A DNA stretch of 64,000 nt from Membranipora membranacea (GCA_914767715.1 OU612067.1:32650162-32714161), one strand, 5' to 3'. Numbered from the stretch's first letter, positions 11,328 through 22,860 are shown. Notes: a model not told the origin generated them from the sequence alone. Numbers and translations: made by a program.

Positions 11328-12149
11328 CTGACGCTGTAACATAATAAGATTTCGTTCTCCTTCATCAAGTAATTTATTTATTACTTCAGGATTACCTTCC
11401 CCTGAATTAGATCTGAATGAATCTCTAGTTTTCCTCACGGCATATTCTCTGTAATATAAACAGAATAGTCTATGACTTTACTATTTGAGGAGACCTCTAC
11501 AGACTCAAACTTAGGATATAGTTTTGTTGCTCTTTCTCCTCACACGTCATCTCTCTCGGTTACGGTTCTGAATGTTATCGCTTGCCGTTGTAACCTACAG
11601 AAGCAACACAATGGAGAAGCACAACTCAGGGCTGACGAAACATTCAATCTATATCGCTTCGTAGACCCGGAGAGCGGAAACATTTTGTCTAAGTCACTCA
11701 TGATGGACAAATAATCATCATTATTATAAATCAGTAGAGCAAGAAGTTTGGTTAATGTTCCATCCTCAGGATTGGTCTTATTTACATACGGCTTCTGGTC
11801 TGTCAATCTGAACCTGTCAGCTTACTTTGTGTCATAATAAATGGGTCTAAAGTTATGACTATTTGATTGCAACGAGGAGAAACACAGAATCTTTTGAAAT
11901 AAAGAGGTATCACATTCTGGCTCGCTGACCTAACTGGACCCTTCTGCTCTCAGACGCATCGTATTTTTGCCTGGTTTTTAACATTTCCTGAACATATTTT
12001 GTATTATCTTCAGTATTCATTTTCAATTCAAAGTCAAAGAAACTTTATGATTGCTCATCTATGTCTTACCTGAAATTATAATTCTTGTATTGGCTTCCAG
12101 TTCTCAGTAGCTGGTGATAGAGTGACAGCGCTCTGCTCCTTGTTGACAT
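11328..12149 (-). CDS. LYRM4: LYR motif-containing protein 4 (ISD11), two exons found
   Basis: Two minus-strand exons: 12070-12149 (ATG at 12149-12147, 26 codons plus two bases) and 11328-11448. They join through a split AGA codon with GT-AG boundaries. The product begins MSTRSRALSLYHQLLRTGSQ and continues YAVRKTRDSFR, close to animal ISD11. ISD11 is a small mitochondrial matrix LYR protein that binds the cysteine desulfurase NFS1 and acyl carrier protein for Fe-S cluster assembly. 67 residues are recovered; the family has about 90. Exon 2 ends in phase 0 at a GTAAGT donor, and the final exon, expected to carry the 'GQxYS...LVIE' tail, was not located below 11328. The family LYR triad reads LYH here. 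Identification is by remembered family sequence and is strong for the two exons. Confidence 0.85.
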
Positions 12150-13035
12150 GGTGACTTATCTCCAAATGTATAATCTGAAAAACAACTTTTAATAAAACTA
12201 AGGGAGACCCTTATGCCCCTTCTATCATCAGCCATCAAGTTGATGGAATTCATGGTTGCATGAAGGTGACATTTTCTCCAATAAGGAAATTTCTTCAAAT
12301 ATCATTTTTGGGAACATTGAAGTGTCTTGTACTGATTTTCAATTAATTGTAACATCACAAGTCATTCTGTGAATAGAAAACCATGTTAATCCACCCATGA
12401 AATTACAAATTTCAATTAAAAAAGTTTGCGGAACGACAAAGGTTATATGATATTGAACTCTGGTTCTGCAAATAGCAGATTGGTTGGTGTTGCTGATCGC
12501 TAAATCTCTTATGTTTGTTGATATACAACTTGGAGAGTAGATACTGACTCAGGTGGTGAATCAATACCTTAGAAAATTAAATATAAGCTGAATTAAATAT
12601 CCCTAGTTTGGGGCGACTAAATGTTAGCTAACACTAAGTGGAAATTTATCTGAAGTAATAATTAAGTAAATGTTAGTTAGCCATGAATTTTTTTAATTCC
12701 CACCTGAAATGACAGATTTTTCCTCACGTGTCTACTGTCTACGTGTCACGTGTCTACTTCTCTATTATATATAAATCACAAGCATACAAGATAGAGAATT
12801 ATGCATGGATAAGTCTCAAATAACACATTTTACAGTTACCCCTTGAAGTAGGGAGATAATTATAATACCTCTGTATAGTGCTCACATAGTCATTACACGC
12901 AATCTTTCAAAAAGACATAAAATTGGACAATCATTTGCCATGTAACTACTTTAATTAAGAAAAATCAATTGATCAAACCAATGAGCCACATGATCTGCAC
13001 TTAGTTAATTCGTGTTGAGTCAGGATTATTGCCTC

Positions 13036-13074
13036 GTGCAGCCAAGGAGTAACCCTGTTACTCCTTGGTGCAGC
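13036..13074. mobile_element. 25-bp CAAGGAG hairpin with 7-bp target duplication
   Basis: The element at 13043-13067 starts CAAGGAGTAAC and ends GTTACTCCTTG, a perfect 11-bp stem with a 3-bp loop. It is flanked by exact GTGCAGC copies (13036-13042 and 13068-13074). Same family as 949-980. Confidence 0.75.
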
Positions 13075-13289
13075 TTATTTACCAAGGGTCTAAGAACCAT
13101 AAAGGCCTACTGTTCCCAAGTTCATTTCTTAGTTATGTGGTGCTGTGGGAAAAAAGACTGAGGCTGAATCAAGTCGGTTTGCTCTGATTTGCTATTCGCC
13201 CGGGAGAGCCAATGCAAGTCACATGCATGATACGTTTCCTGAAAGTACCTCTTCGTATAAAGTGATTTGACTTTTACTAACACATGTAC

Positions 13290-13355
13290 CTGCATTGCAT
13301 TCGGTAGAGCGCCTATTTTGTAGTATTGTGATTGTCATGGGATCAAGACCAACAT
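13290..13355 (+). other. tRNA-like stretch, possible SINE head
   Basis: 'TTCGGTAGAGCGCC' at about 13300-13313 resembles a tRNA D-arm/A box. 'GGATCAAGACC', 27 bases further on, resembles a degenerate B box. A plausible anticodon loop lies between, but the acceptor stem does not pair visibly. This fits a decayed tRNA or tRNA-derived SINE better than a working tRNA gene. Low confidence. Confidence 0.3.
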
Positions 13356-14104
13356 CTCTCAATGTTTCCAAACTAAATTATGCAATAAAGTCACTGTCAC
13401 TTCGAGAAATGACGATCGATGACAGAAGATATATCTGAGTTAGGGAGTTAGATACTCGTCCCTTTGTTTGGTGCTTTCAGGAGAAGTACCCAATGGCTTC
13501 GCATGTTCGCTCTCCCAAGCACTAGTCGACTGCCAATCAGGGCCAACAAAAATGTTTCTTTCCTACGTGCATCATTAGCATAGGCCTTCAGACCTTGTTA
13601 CATAGGCTTTGTTACATACATTTTTCCGGATTATCACTAACGTCAATGATGGATGATGGCTTCAGTAATTTGTTGGCTGTTAATCGATTAAACATTCCAG
13701 GGTCAAAAATATTGGTATCAACAGTACAAGACTGAGTTTTTAGGAGTCTGGAGGGTAAGCAGTAGACTGCCAGTGGGAAGGGTGTTCCACTGCTTGATAG
13801 TCTTCACAATGAAACAGTGTTGGTGACCTAACCATACCAGCCAACAAAAATGAGAAACAAAAGAGTAAACCAGGCATTATACATGAGACTCCCATGCCTG
13901 TATACTGCCCAGTATGTCTATGTTCTGCATCAACCGCCCAAATAACACCAAGCTGGTAGTTGGATGGTTTGAGTCTCGATGGCCCCATGATGATGAAACC
14001 GTGACAACAATGCCAGTACTCAATACTTCAATGCAATTCCAGTGTCGTTCCGGGTACCAGTGGTCGAGCCTTCGACCACCAGACTTGCACAACAAACTAC
14101 CTAC

Positions 14105-14248
14105 CTACAGGCCATGGGCCCGTGGGACTTACATGTCTTTACTTTGCCAATGTCCACTATCAACCACCCAAATGGTGTTTTTTGGGTGGTTGATAGTGGA
14201 CATTGGCAAAGTAAAGACATGTAAGTCCCAGGGGCCCATGCTACAGGC
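14105..14248. mobile_element. 128-bp hAT-like fold-back MITE with 8-bp target duplication
   Basis: The inverted arms at 14113-14172 and 14181-14240 begin CATGGGCCC and are nearly identical over 58-60 bp. The element is flanked by exact CTACAGGC copies (14105-14112 and 14241-14248). The 8-bp duplication fits hAT or P-like transposons. Partial relatives sharing 'ggttgatagtggacattggc' or 'aagtccca.gggccca' lie at about 13905-14000, 14281-14370 and 1090-1128. It has no coding capacity. Confidence 0.8.
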
Positions 14249-14848
14249 TTCCCCCTTCCATTCTACTACCTGCAGTCAGCCAAAGGCCCTTACTTTGCCA
14301 ATGTGACTGTCCAGTATCAACCACCCCTGGACATTGGCAAAATAAAGGCATGTAAGTCCCATGGGCCAATGGTGCTTTTGAGTTGGTTGATAGTGATACT
14401 AAACATCATAGCAGATAAATAGTAAAGTAAAGGTATGTTGTAAGTAGTAAAAGTGTGAACAAGGAGTGTGAATAACTACTATCTATCTGTCTATGGAAAA
14501 ACATCTAAAACAATGAGTGATATTTTGCATTTATAGCAATTAACTCAGAGGGAATGCATTTGTTTGAGCTGCCCTGTAATTTACATGTTAGTAACTCTAA
14601 GGAGTAACAGGGGAAACTGTTACTTTTACTCTTTTGTATCTCATTGAATTTGAAAACATGCCTTTTTGTGCAGCAAACTTTTTTATAACCAGATATGAGA
14701 AAGCACTTAGTTGGTTCATGAAAATAGCCCAAAAACTAGAGTGAACAAAACGAGAAATGCTGGCTTTATACGATATCACCCGAACTGGTTGTGTTTGTTT
14801 AACCGAGGTACTTTACTGACATATAAGAGCATGAACCAATGACAGTCC

Positions 14849-14867
14849 AACTCCTTGCCAAGGAGTT
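14849..14867. repeat. Inverted-order CTCCTTG/CAAGGAG palindrome
   Basis: AACTCCTTGCCAAGGAGTT is a 9-bp stem with a single-base loop. Its halves are in the opposite order from the CAAGGAG...CTCCTTG elements and no 7-bp duplication flanks it. It may be two abutting element halves or chance. Confidence 0.4.
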
Positions 14868-15517
14868 TAAAGTGCCTCGACCGGTATATAAGGGCCAGTC
14901 AATGTAAAGCGATCACCCAGCCATATCAAATTCAAATGGGGTTAGCAGCATTCAAATTCCTCCTGCTTTTTCGGAATTAAGAGGAGAAGCAGTGAATTAT
15001 TTTTAATGGGAATCAGACAAGCTGATGCGGAATGGTGTGATACACATGCCCAATAAATTTTCATTGCAATAATGGCATTGGAAAGTGGTGAAAATATGAC
15101 TGATGTCATACGAAATTGCCCAGTTCCGATGATTTCAAATCATCCGCTTCAAAATATACGAGCTCTTATTGGTCAGTTTTGACGTTATGATTTATGGTTT
15201 TAGAGGTTGCCTAGATACCGTTGTCAAGATTGAAATTGACCGTTGTAATTAAACCCTATAATCCCAAGTGTGATGAGCCAACACAACAATAGCTATATCA
15301 TAGCTTCTATTCAACTTTATTTATGGGTGTCTGCAAATCACAATTTCTTATATAACACACTTGAACACTTGAGAACGCAACGTGGACTGGCTGTTAGAGG
15401 CGGAGACCAAGGCCATTCTCCGCCTCTAATTACATTGATCAGCCAATGGTCTTGCCTGTCACTTCACATGATTAATCCCCGTGCACCCCCTTCGATTCCT
15501 ACCTCTTTAACTTGATG

Positions 15518-15549
15518 CTCAGACCAGGGAGAATTCTCTCTGCTCAGAC
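15518..15549. mobile_element. 18-bp CAGGGAG hairpin with 7-bp target duplication
   Basis: CAGGGAGAATTCTCTCTG (15525-15542) is a palindrome with one mismatch. It is flanked by exact CTCAGAC copies (15518-15524 and 15543-15549). It begins CA and ends TG like its relatives, with CAGGGAG in place of CAAGGAG. Confidence 0.7.
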
Positions 15550-16059
15550 TAATTACAACATATATGTGATTATTGAAGAAGACTGAGACTGGTATGAGAA
15601 AATATATGGTTGTCAAGTTACACATTTGATTGATGCTATCACATTATAAACTGCACTTGACTCATTTAACAAACTGATATACTCAAGTCCCTAGAATGAA
15701 TCTTAGATTGAATTTGAAACATAATTAGGAGTTGTCCTCTCATAGACCATAGAGTTCAATGAATAAATAAATGCTCAATATGTGTATTAGGTTTTGATGT
15801 TGGTGGGTACAGGGAGGTGACCAACCCTCCCTGGTTTGTGATATGAAGGACAGATGGTTGCATGTTGGCCATGATGTTTTGTTTCTTAGGACGGTATCCT
15901 GGCTGCTCAGAGTTTAGCTTTTTCGTAAATATGTTGAATTACACTAGACCCCTTCATCAGTGTGACACTGATAAACCAGAACAGAAATTGGTCGGTGCGT
16001 ATTTTTAAACATATTTTTATGATGTATTATGATTTCAGAATTCCTGATTGTTGATGACC

Positions 16060-19000
16060 ATGTCGCTTCAGCTCGGTGTAGACATGGGGACTACGTCGGT
16101 GAAATCTCATCTTCTGCGTGTGGATTCAGGAGAGGCAACGCAAAGTCATCAGCGAGGTTAGAAAATTCTATTTCTATTTGATGATACAAAATTGTTAGTC
16201 AGAAGCCTGTAAAGTAATTAGATTTTCTCAGGAATACCATTGATTTATTAGTTACGTCATATTGCATGTTGATGATCAGGCATTAACCTATTCTAATTTT
16301 ATGAAAATATATTAATTATAGAATTATAAAAATTGTATGCAATTATATAAAACATTCTATATGTGATTGTGATGCCTGACTGTATCACCAGCAGTGATGA
16401 TGATAAAACACACACTTTGAATTCCTCTACACTGTAGTGTGTGGATCTGTCTGATCAGGCTCTGTTAGGATTTATAACCAGTATAGAACACACATGTGCA
16501 TAGTAATTACAGTTTAGTTATGATATATTTATTGTTGGTGATATACACTGTGGTACTAGCATAGAAGGTCGGGTTATTGATGAACTGGGTCATGTTAATG
16601 TAGTCTGTTGTGCTAGAAAATTTGGTACTCAAGGTTCTTGATCCGTGTGGTCTCGATTACAATGACCAAACAGCGAACATTGAGATACAACAAGTGCTTG
16701 ATCTCCTCAACCAGACGAGCCAAGAGTACATGTGTAATATAGAAAATAACACAGAGCACTGCCTTAATGGTGTAATGGCAAGTTACAAACCAACAACTGC
16801 TCCTCGAAGGTCAACTCGACTGGCCCAGAAACCAAGACCAAGGGCACGCACCGCACTGAGGGCAAACTCTCCATTTTTATGTTACATGTGAGCTTTTGTT
16901 TCTCTTTTAATTTTCAATATGCAAAATAGTGCAAACTTTTTTCGCATTTTTCTGATTGAAGATCATTAGTAGATTTTTTGATTTTATTATCAAAAGATTT
17001 GTGATCAATAAATAAAGCCCGATATATATATAGTGCGAGAGCCAGTCGGATGCCTATTTGGCAACCACCGGATGCCACGCAGACATCCGACGGTTGCCGT
17101 CGGATGTCTGCATGGCATCCAGTGGTTGCCAATTGCCAAATAGGCATCCGGATAGGTTCTTAGCGCAGCATAGCCTGACTAGATTTGTGCAGCGAGTGAT
17201 GATGTCACCAGAGATTGACACCACACAATGAGATAATATACTTACTGTGATCATTTCTAGGATCAGCTGATGTAAGTCGGAGTAGATCTGTATCTACATC
17301 TGAACAAAACATCACAGATATACTAGAGGCTTTACTGCTGTCTGTAGCTCAGTGTACAAAAGACCAGACGCTGACTGATATACACAAAGTAGCAGTATGT
17401 GGGCAGATGCATGGAGTTATACTCTGGTGTAAAGGTTAGTCTCATATCTTATATCATAGATTTTAGATCTTATATCCAATCTTGTATTCAGTAGCTAGGT
17501 ATGACGGGTAAGGTGGTGTTGGGTGGTTCGGCTGGAGACTGGTTACTAGAGGCATGATAACAGGAGGATGATGGTTTGACAAAGTTCTGCTTGTACCACT
17601 CCCCTTTGCATTGTCCTTTAACTTTTAACAGTTGATATATGTTGTGATATGGACGGACTGTTGTCGCCATGTACAGTGCAGTTCACTCTGGGGACCACAA
17701 AAATTTGCCCTAATTAACAGGAGTTATGAATTATAAAGTTTGAATTACTATGCTTACACTGTATATTGGTGTTTTTGGAGGACAACATCTTCTCCAGTAA
17801 GTACTGAGTAAATTTGTGTTAAGATGTAGATTGAGAATATTTGTTGCAAGTTGAGATTTCCATTGGTGTGTAACATTTGAGATTCCAGCGCTTATCACCT
17901 TTCTTGTACCACATCTTACTAGTTTTTACTCCTCAATTAGTTGATGCAAAGAGGTACAACTCATTGTTTTACCTGTTTTACCTGTTTTACCTGTTTCTAA
18001 TGATTGTAAGCCAGCATTATCATCCCCCTGTCCTCACACCGTTCATGTTCAGCTGTAATCTCAATTTGTTGGGGGTTGGTAGGTTGGCCAGCCTTTCATC
18101 AGACAAAGATTTATTGTGATAAGGATCAGGTTACTCTGATGATGACATTAGGCGTATTTATTACTACAGATACGCGTGTAAGTGTTGGTAGTGCTGGAGA
18201 TGTCGTGACGTTCAGCGGCGGTCCTGTGTCCACTCTAATTACATGGGAAGATAAACGCTGTACCGAACCATTCCTACAGTCTCTGCCTCCTAGTAAAATA
18301 TCTCCTCTCTCATCGGGTAAGTACTGGTAGATTTAATACACCGCTCAAGCACAAGTGATTGTTATAACAGGTATGTAGAGGCCGATCATGACATCCTGTA
18401 CTTACATATACCTCACTAAATAATACGCAGAATTTAAAAGTGCTTTTGTCGAGTATGTTGTTGCCATCCAAAATGTGCAGCATACATTGTTGGTGCTACG
18501 CTGCATGGTGTACTACTAATATGTAGGTAGATCTTTTCCGGATTTTTTTACCTTAGGTTTATTCTGACCTTACCCTCTCACTGACCTGCAGGGTTCGGAT
18601 GCTGTACATTGTTTTGGTTGATGAGACACCAGCCTGACTATATATCACAGTTTGACCATGCCGGTACAATCGCTGACTTTATCGTCTCTGTCGTGTTATG
18701 TGGAGGAGACGGCAGCGCCCCTGTGATGTCAGATCATAATGCTGCCAGCTGGGGATACTATGACATCAAGACGGGAGGCTGGCAGACTGAAATGTAGGTA
18801 AGGCACAAACTAACTACTCTATAAGGATTCACTGATACCCATATTACTTTGGTGAAATGATAGTATTTTAGAAAACAGAGATGCTGCAAATATTATTTGT
18901 TTATATTGATTAAAAGCTGCTGGCAAAGCTCTTCCATTTTTGTGAGCATTTAGGTTTCATCAGCAGAATAAATTTTCCGTTGTTCAATTTTTGACGAGGA

Positions 19001-21145
19001 TGGAGGTATTTAGTTCATAAACCTCCCGACCACCATTCAGATGCGGTATAAGACGGGCATGTGCCCCAAACCCTGGGGGAAGAATTATAATATTATATTA
19101 TATGTTAAATATTCAACATTCCTATATATTCAACTAACCCCCCACAATTGATAGGTTTGAGGGGATCACCACATGTATGTTTGTCCTATTAGGATATGAT
19201 GTCACACATACAGCAATATTAGCCTTGTCACGCAGCCACAAGTGAACAAACCAAAAATACCAAAACCCGTGTCCGCGTGACAAGGCTACAGCAATACAAG
19301 GAAGACAACTGCATTTTCACTCAAGTCCCAATTTTAAAAATTTTGAAGTTTGAGAAAACGTAAATGGACTCTAAACAAAACACTCATTTTGAGCATCTGG
19401 CGTGCACATTTACAATATTATATATATATTCCATGTTTATTCTGGAGAAGAATAAGTCCTTAGGACTTGTACCCAGAAAATAGAAAAATTGATAAAAATA
19501 TGGTGTAGAATTAAAAAGACATGTAACTAAAAATCAAGAACAATGACAGGTAAAATTACAACGTACACGCAGGCATTAATTAGCAGTAAAACATTACACA
19601 AGTTGATACACAATAGCTAGGAAAAGAAAAGTTAGAACAATGTAGCAGTAGGCTAAAATGAAATGATAAGAACTGACTCATTAATTGAGAAGTTTGAGGA
19701 CTCTTAATCAACCATTTTGTTATGTATCTTTTTGCAATAAGAAATTTTGTCTCCTCACAGTTTGCAAGAAGACTTGTTCTGCTACCAAAATAGTTTATGG
19801 TGTAGCATGTTTATTATTTTGTATTAGTTTAGCTAACTCTGGATTTCCCACACACCTGTTACCACCCATCGTTAAGTCAGGCAGTAAGGACGGTGTGACA
19901 GCTTCTGACAACTTGTGTGGTCTGCCTGCCGGAGTAGATGTTTATGTAGCGACAGGTGATGCTCAGTGCTCTGTCATGTCTACTGGCTTCAAACCTAGCC
20001 AGGCAGGTATGTGACTTGTCATGTTGAGAAATAAAATGGGATCGCACTACTCACTACTGCATTGCTCGTGTTTTGCTTTATCTATTTGTCATTGACCTGC
20101 TCATGGAGGACCATATTTAGATTCTGCAACAACTCACAGACGAAAGTGTTAAACTTGATGCTAAATCACCTGCTACCCTTTGTCGAATCTACCTGCTGCC
20201 ATAAATATTATTAAATGTATTATGTGTCATATTGTCAATTTTTGTGCTTCATTCTGACAGTACTGAATATGGGTACTTCTTGCCAGCTGTCACTGTTGAC
20301 ACCTGAGGACACTGTGCTACCTGCAGACCACCCACATATACAGATATGGCCATACCACAGAGGCAAGCACCTGTTAGTAGCTGCCAGTATGAATGGTGGA
20401 AATGTGTTAGCTGGTTTTGTACACATGCTCACGTTGTGGACAAAAGACCTAGGTAAGCACAATCATGAAGATACTTTACCATCTGAATGACTAACAAAAT
20501 CAAGCAGTACAGGTGACAGTATTTAGATTGTCTATAAATGTTTTGAACATGTCGAGTTTGTTTTGAACAAATGCACCCAGGTTGTTAGCCTGTCTCGGCA
20601 TCCTTTGTTTGGTTGGCTAACAATACAGCATACATGACAGGTTGGAAGTCAGAAGATAGTATTGTGTACAGTAGATAGCCATATGTACACCATCTGAAAT
20701 CTCTTTTAAAGTACATATCGCATAGTTTTTTGTAGGCTTTGAGTCAACAGAGGAATCAGTATGGTCAAAATTATCCTCATTGGAAAGCGTCTCTAAGGAC
20801 AACCAAACAGAATGGTGTGTACAAATAACCCCCACAATGCTCAAAGAGCGAGCCACTACCAGTGATGGTCATCAAGGTGCTAGTGTGACTCACATCACCG
20901 CTGATAACGTAACGTTATCGTCTGTATATCGTCAGCTCTGTAGAAGTCTAATAGATAATATACAGAGTATGATCTCACAGAGATACTTACAGCGATGTGG
21001 GGTCAGTGACGTTCTGTGCACTGGTAGTATATTTAAGAGACAGCCACTGATTTATGAGGCAGTGAGATCAGTGTATAGTGATATGACGGTCGGTTTGATT
21101 GATGATGCTGATGCAGCTTATGGTGCTATTCTTATGACTACATAG
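16060..21145 (+). CDS. SHPK: Sedoheptulokinase (FGGY carbohydrate kinase), seven exons
   Basis: Exons 16060-16156, 17261-17434, 18170-18316, 18592-18793, 19828-20006, 20261-20452 and 20736-21145 (TAG) join in phase to a 466-residue protein, close to the vertebrate length of about 478. SHPK phosphorylates sedoheptulose to sedoheptulose-7-phosphate, feeding the non-oxidative pentose phosphate pathway in the cytosol. Visible motifs: N-terminal LGVDMGTTSVK (residues 5-15, nucleotide-binding fold), CGQMHGVILW (79-88), TWEDKRC (115-121), MSDHNAASWGYYD (185-197), SGFPTHLLP, and AASMNGGNVLAGFVHML near the C-terminal domain. All junctions follow GT-AG. The exon 4 donor must be the GT at 18794, because the next one leaves an in-frame TAG. 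Introns hold an inverted repeat (17047-17150), a small hAT-like MITE and an unexplained short frame. The ATG at 16060 is the first in frame with the FGGY motif. Confidence 0.95.
16610..16891 (+). other. Unexplained open stretch in SHPK intron 1
   Basis: About 93 codons, open from a GTG at 16610 to a TGA at 16889-16891. The composition is protein-like: an acidic/Asn-rich first half, then a basic proline-rich segment ending 'RRSTRLAQKPRPRARTALR'. Basic tails like this occur in mobile-element proteins, so it may be a transposon fragment. It is not in phase with the flanking SHPK exons and no family was recognised. Confidence 0.3.
17047..17150. repeat. Inverted repeat in SHPK intron 1
   Basis: The arms start CGGATGCCTATTTGGC and end GCCAAATAGGCATCCG. 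They are near-complete reverse complements over about 47 bp, with a short insertion in the right arm. No clear flanking duplication was seen. It is likely a small fold-back element. Confidence 0.65.
19211..19296. mobile_element. 70-bp hAT-like MITE in SHPK intron 4
   Basis: The terminal inverted repeats are TAGCCTTGTCACGC at the left (one extra T at the edge) and GCGTGACAAGGCTA at the right, bounding about 19219-19288. They are flanked by exact CAGCAATA copies (19211-19218 and 19289-19296). The 8-bp duplication fits hAT-type insertion. It has no coding capacity. Confidence 0.75.
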
Positions 21146-22016
21146 AACATAACTTGTCGACTCCACCTTGTCATATAACTCGGGGACAGGCTAGCTTAAT
21201 CCACCATACTTCATATCATACACATCTTGATGTCTTTACCACTAATATTTACATTCTTTTTACCCAGTAACTATACGAGATAGAACTCATTGCTTGACCT
21301 TTCAAAATAAGCAGTGTGGCCACAAAGATGTTTTGAATTCCATTGGGAATTCAGCTGGGGCACCTAAATCCTGATAATTGCTAACAATGCTAATAATGCT
21401 AACGACTTTTACACCACCCTTTGACTGCACATAATGTAATACAGCGTATTAAATGTCATATGAAATAACATGAATAATATTATAATGTTATAATTTTGTT
21501 TGCTTTGTCACACTAAAATCATCACATACCCCCTCCCTGCACCAGTCAGTAGTGTATATGGATACTCAGTACTGCTTGTGTATATGTTGTATATGTATGA
21601 TTGTTGTGTGATCTACCTACTCGACAAGCATAGTCTCGTCGTATATTGGTCTCTGTGGTGTCTCGTCTTTTGTAAGAAATCTGCGAATATCTACAGATTT
21701 TAACATTATAAAATTGGGTAGACAAAACTCCAGTCGTGCTACTGAAATTCATGCTAGAGACATGGTACAAGTCATCCAGCAGTCAAGGAGCCTTTCTAGC
21801 ATCTCAGAATCTCCGCATCTAGTGCGTTTCAGTGTCAGTCTGATTATTAATATCAATACACCTCATATAGCTAAGGCTACATAGTTAAGGTTCCGGGTGC
21901 GTCCAGCTTAATCTGCTCAGAGAGCAAGGTCAGGGTACGTCCCGCTTCGCAACGTATTCTATCAGATGTAAATGCACCCGCTACAAGCTCCGCTTGTAAG
22001 CTACTCTCTAGACACC

Positions 22017-22218
22017 AGCTCTGCTAGGTTGGCTTTGCCACCAGTACGACCCTCAGTATAACCGCTCTGCTAGGTTGCCTTTGCCACCAGTACGACCCTC
22101 AGTATAACCGCTCTGCTAGGTTGGCTTTGCCAACAGTACGACCCTCAGTATAACCGCTCTGCTAGGTTGGCTTTGCCACCAGTACGACCCTCAGTATAAC
22201 CGCTCTGCTAGGTTGGCA
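22017..22218. repeat. 46-bp tandem repeat, about 4.4 copies
   Basis: The unit begins CTCTGCTAGGTTGGC and contains 'agtacgaccctcagtataac'. Copies start at about 22019, 22065, 22111, 22157 and a partial one at 22203, with only one or two differences between units. It is more GC-rich than its surroundings. The copies are directly adjacent with no variable spacers, so this is a minisatellite. Confidence 0.9.
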
Positions 22219-22258
22219 TAGAGGAACTTAACTCTTCCCATTTTCACATCATATCATA

Positions 22259-22405
22259 TAGTTTAAGTGCACATAATTTGCCAGGGTTGTTGGTATTGAT
22301 TTACATTGTAAACCACATCCGGAAGGGGGGATGATGTGATTATGAAATGGCAATAATACCAACAACCCCCCCCCCCCCCGGCAAATTATGGGCATTTGAA
22401 CTCTA
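22259..22405. mobile_element. Fold-back element with TAGTTTAAGTGC end
   Basis: The left arm begins TAGTTTAAGTGCACATAATT and the right arm is its imperfect reverse complement, with a run of about 13 C in the right copy. The end motif TAGTTTAAGTGC matches the 10334-10461 element, suggesting one family. Flanking duplications are not clear. Confidence 0.6.
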
Positions 22406-22409
22406 TGAT

Positions 22410-22860
22410 AAGCTAATATATAGCTTCCTGGGAGACCATAAACAGTGGGTGAGTACAAAAAAGACACCAAACCTTAGGTTAAAACCTCGTCTACATGTAC
22501 ACCACAAGGATGTGTGTAGAGCTCTATCCTTTTCTCAATTTATGTACAGGACATACCAGTACCATCAATGGCCAACTACCACATGATTAAATATGAAGTT
22601 GACACTATCCTGTTACATCTATGTCATCCAGATGTACCATCCAAAACTCATGGGAGACAACCCTGCCTGTGATCCTCTTAGCTGCGTTGTAGTTGAGCAG
22701 GTAGAATCATGTGTATATCTAGGTCGAACTATGGACCGCAAGCTGAAATTTAAGAAATTTCTGAGACACTGAATAATAAAACTCATGCGCCTGTTTATAA
22801 TGAAGGAATTGTCATCTCTTGGTATTTCTAAAGCGATTGGATTGTGATTAGAATTAGATA
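22410..22860 (+). pseudogene. Decayed LINE-type reverse transcriptase fragment
   Basis: Across at least two frames the plus strand keeps non-LTR reverse-transcriptase signatures in the right order: 'YSFLGDHKQWV' (about 22424-22456), 'TPQGCV' then 'ILFSIYVQD' (about 22500-22550), 'MIKYEVDTILL' in place of the catalytic Y-A-D-D box (near 22580), 'VESCVYLGRTMDRKLKF' (about 22702-22750) and 'RLFIMKELSSLGISKAIGL' further on. A frameshift, in-frame stops and the altered catalytic box make it a relic. No flanking element ends were seen. Confidence 0.7.

Larger units (their letters stand above)
12150..16059. other. Intergenic, dense in small inverted-repeat elements
   Basis: Between the divergently oriented LYRM4 (-) and sedoheptulokinase (+) genes. 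No protein-coding exon is supported. It holds two 7-bp-duplication hairpins, a 128-bp fold-back with relatives around 13905-14000 and 14281-14370, a tRNA-like stretch, an inverted CTCCTTG/CAAGGAG palindrome and a hairpin at 15811-15834 without a clear target duplication. Frames of 130 codons or less around 13900-14300 read through the fold-back copies and are not genes. Confidence 0.6.

Noticed and set aside
13914-14306. 130-codon open frame
   Set aside because: Runs through copies of the CATGGGCCC fold-back element; its residues reflect the repeats.
15811-15834. CAGGGAGG...CCTCCCTG hairpin as another 7-bp-duplication element
   Set aside because: The core fits the family, but the flanks GTGGGTA and GTTTGTG agree at only three of seven positions.
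22017-22218. Possible CRISPR-like array
   Set aside because: Units are contiguous 46-bp copies without unique spacers, in a eukaryotic context.
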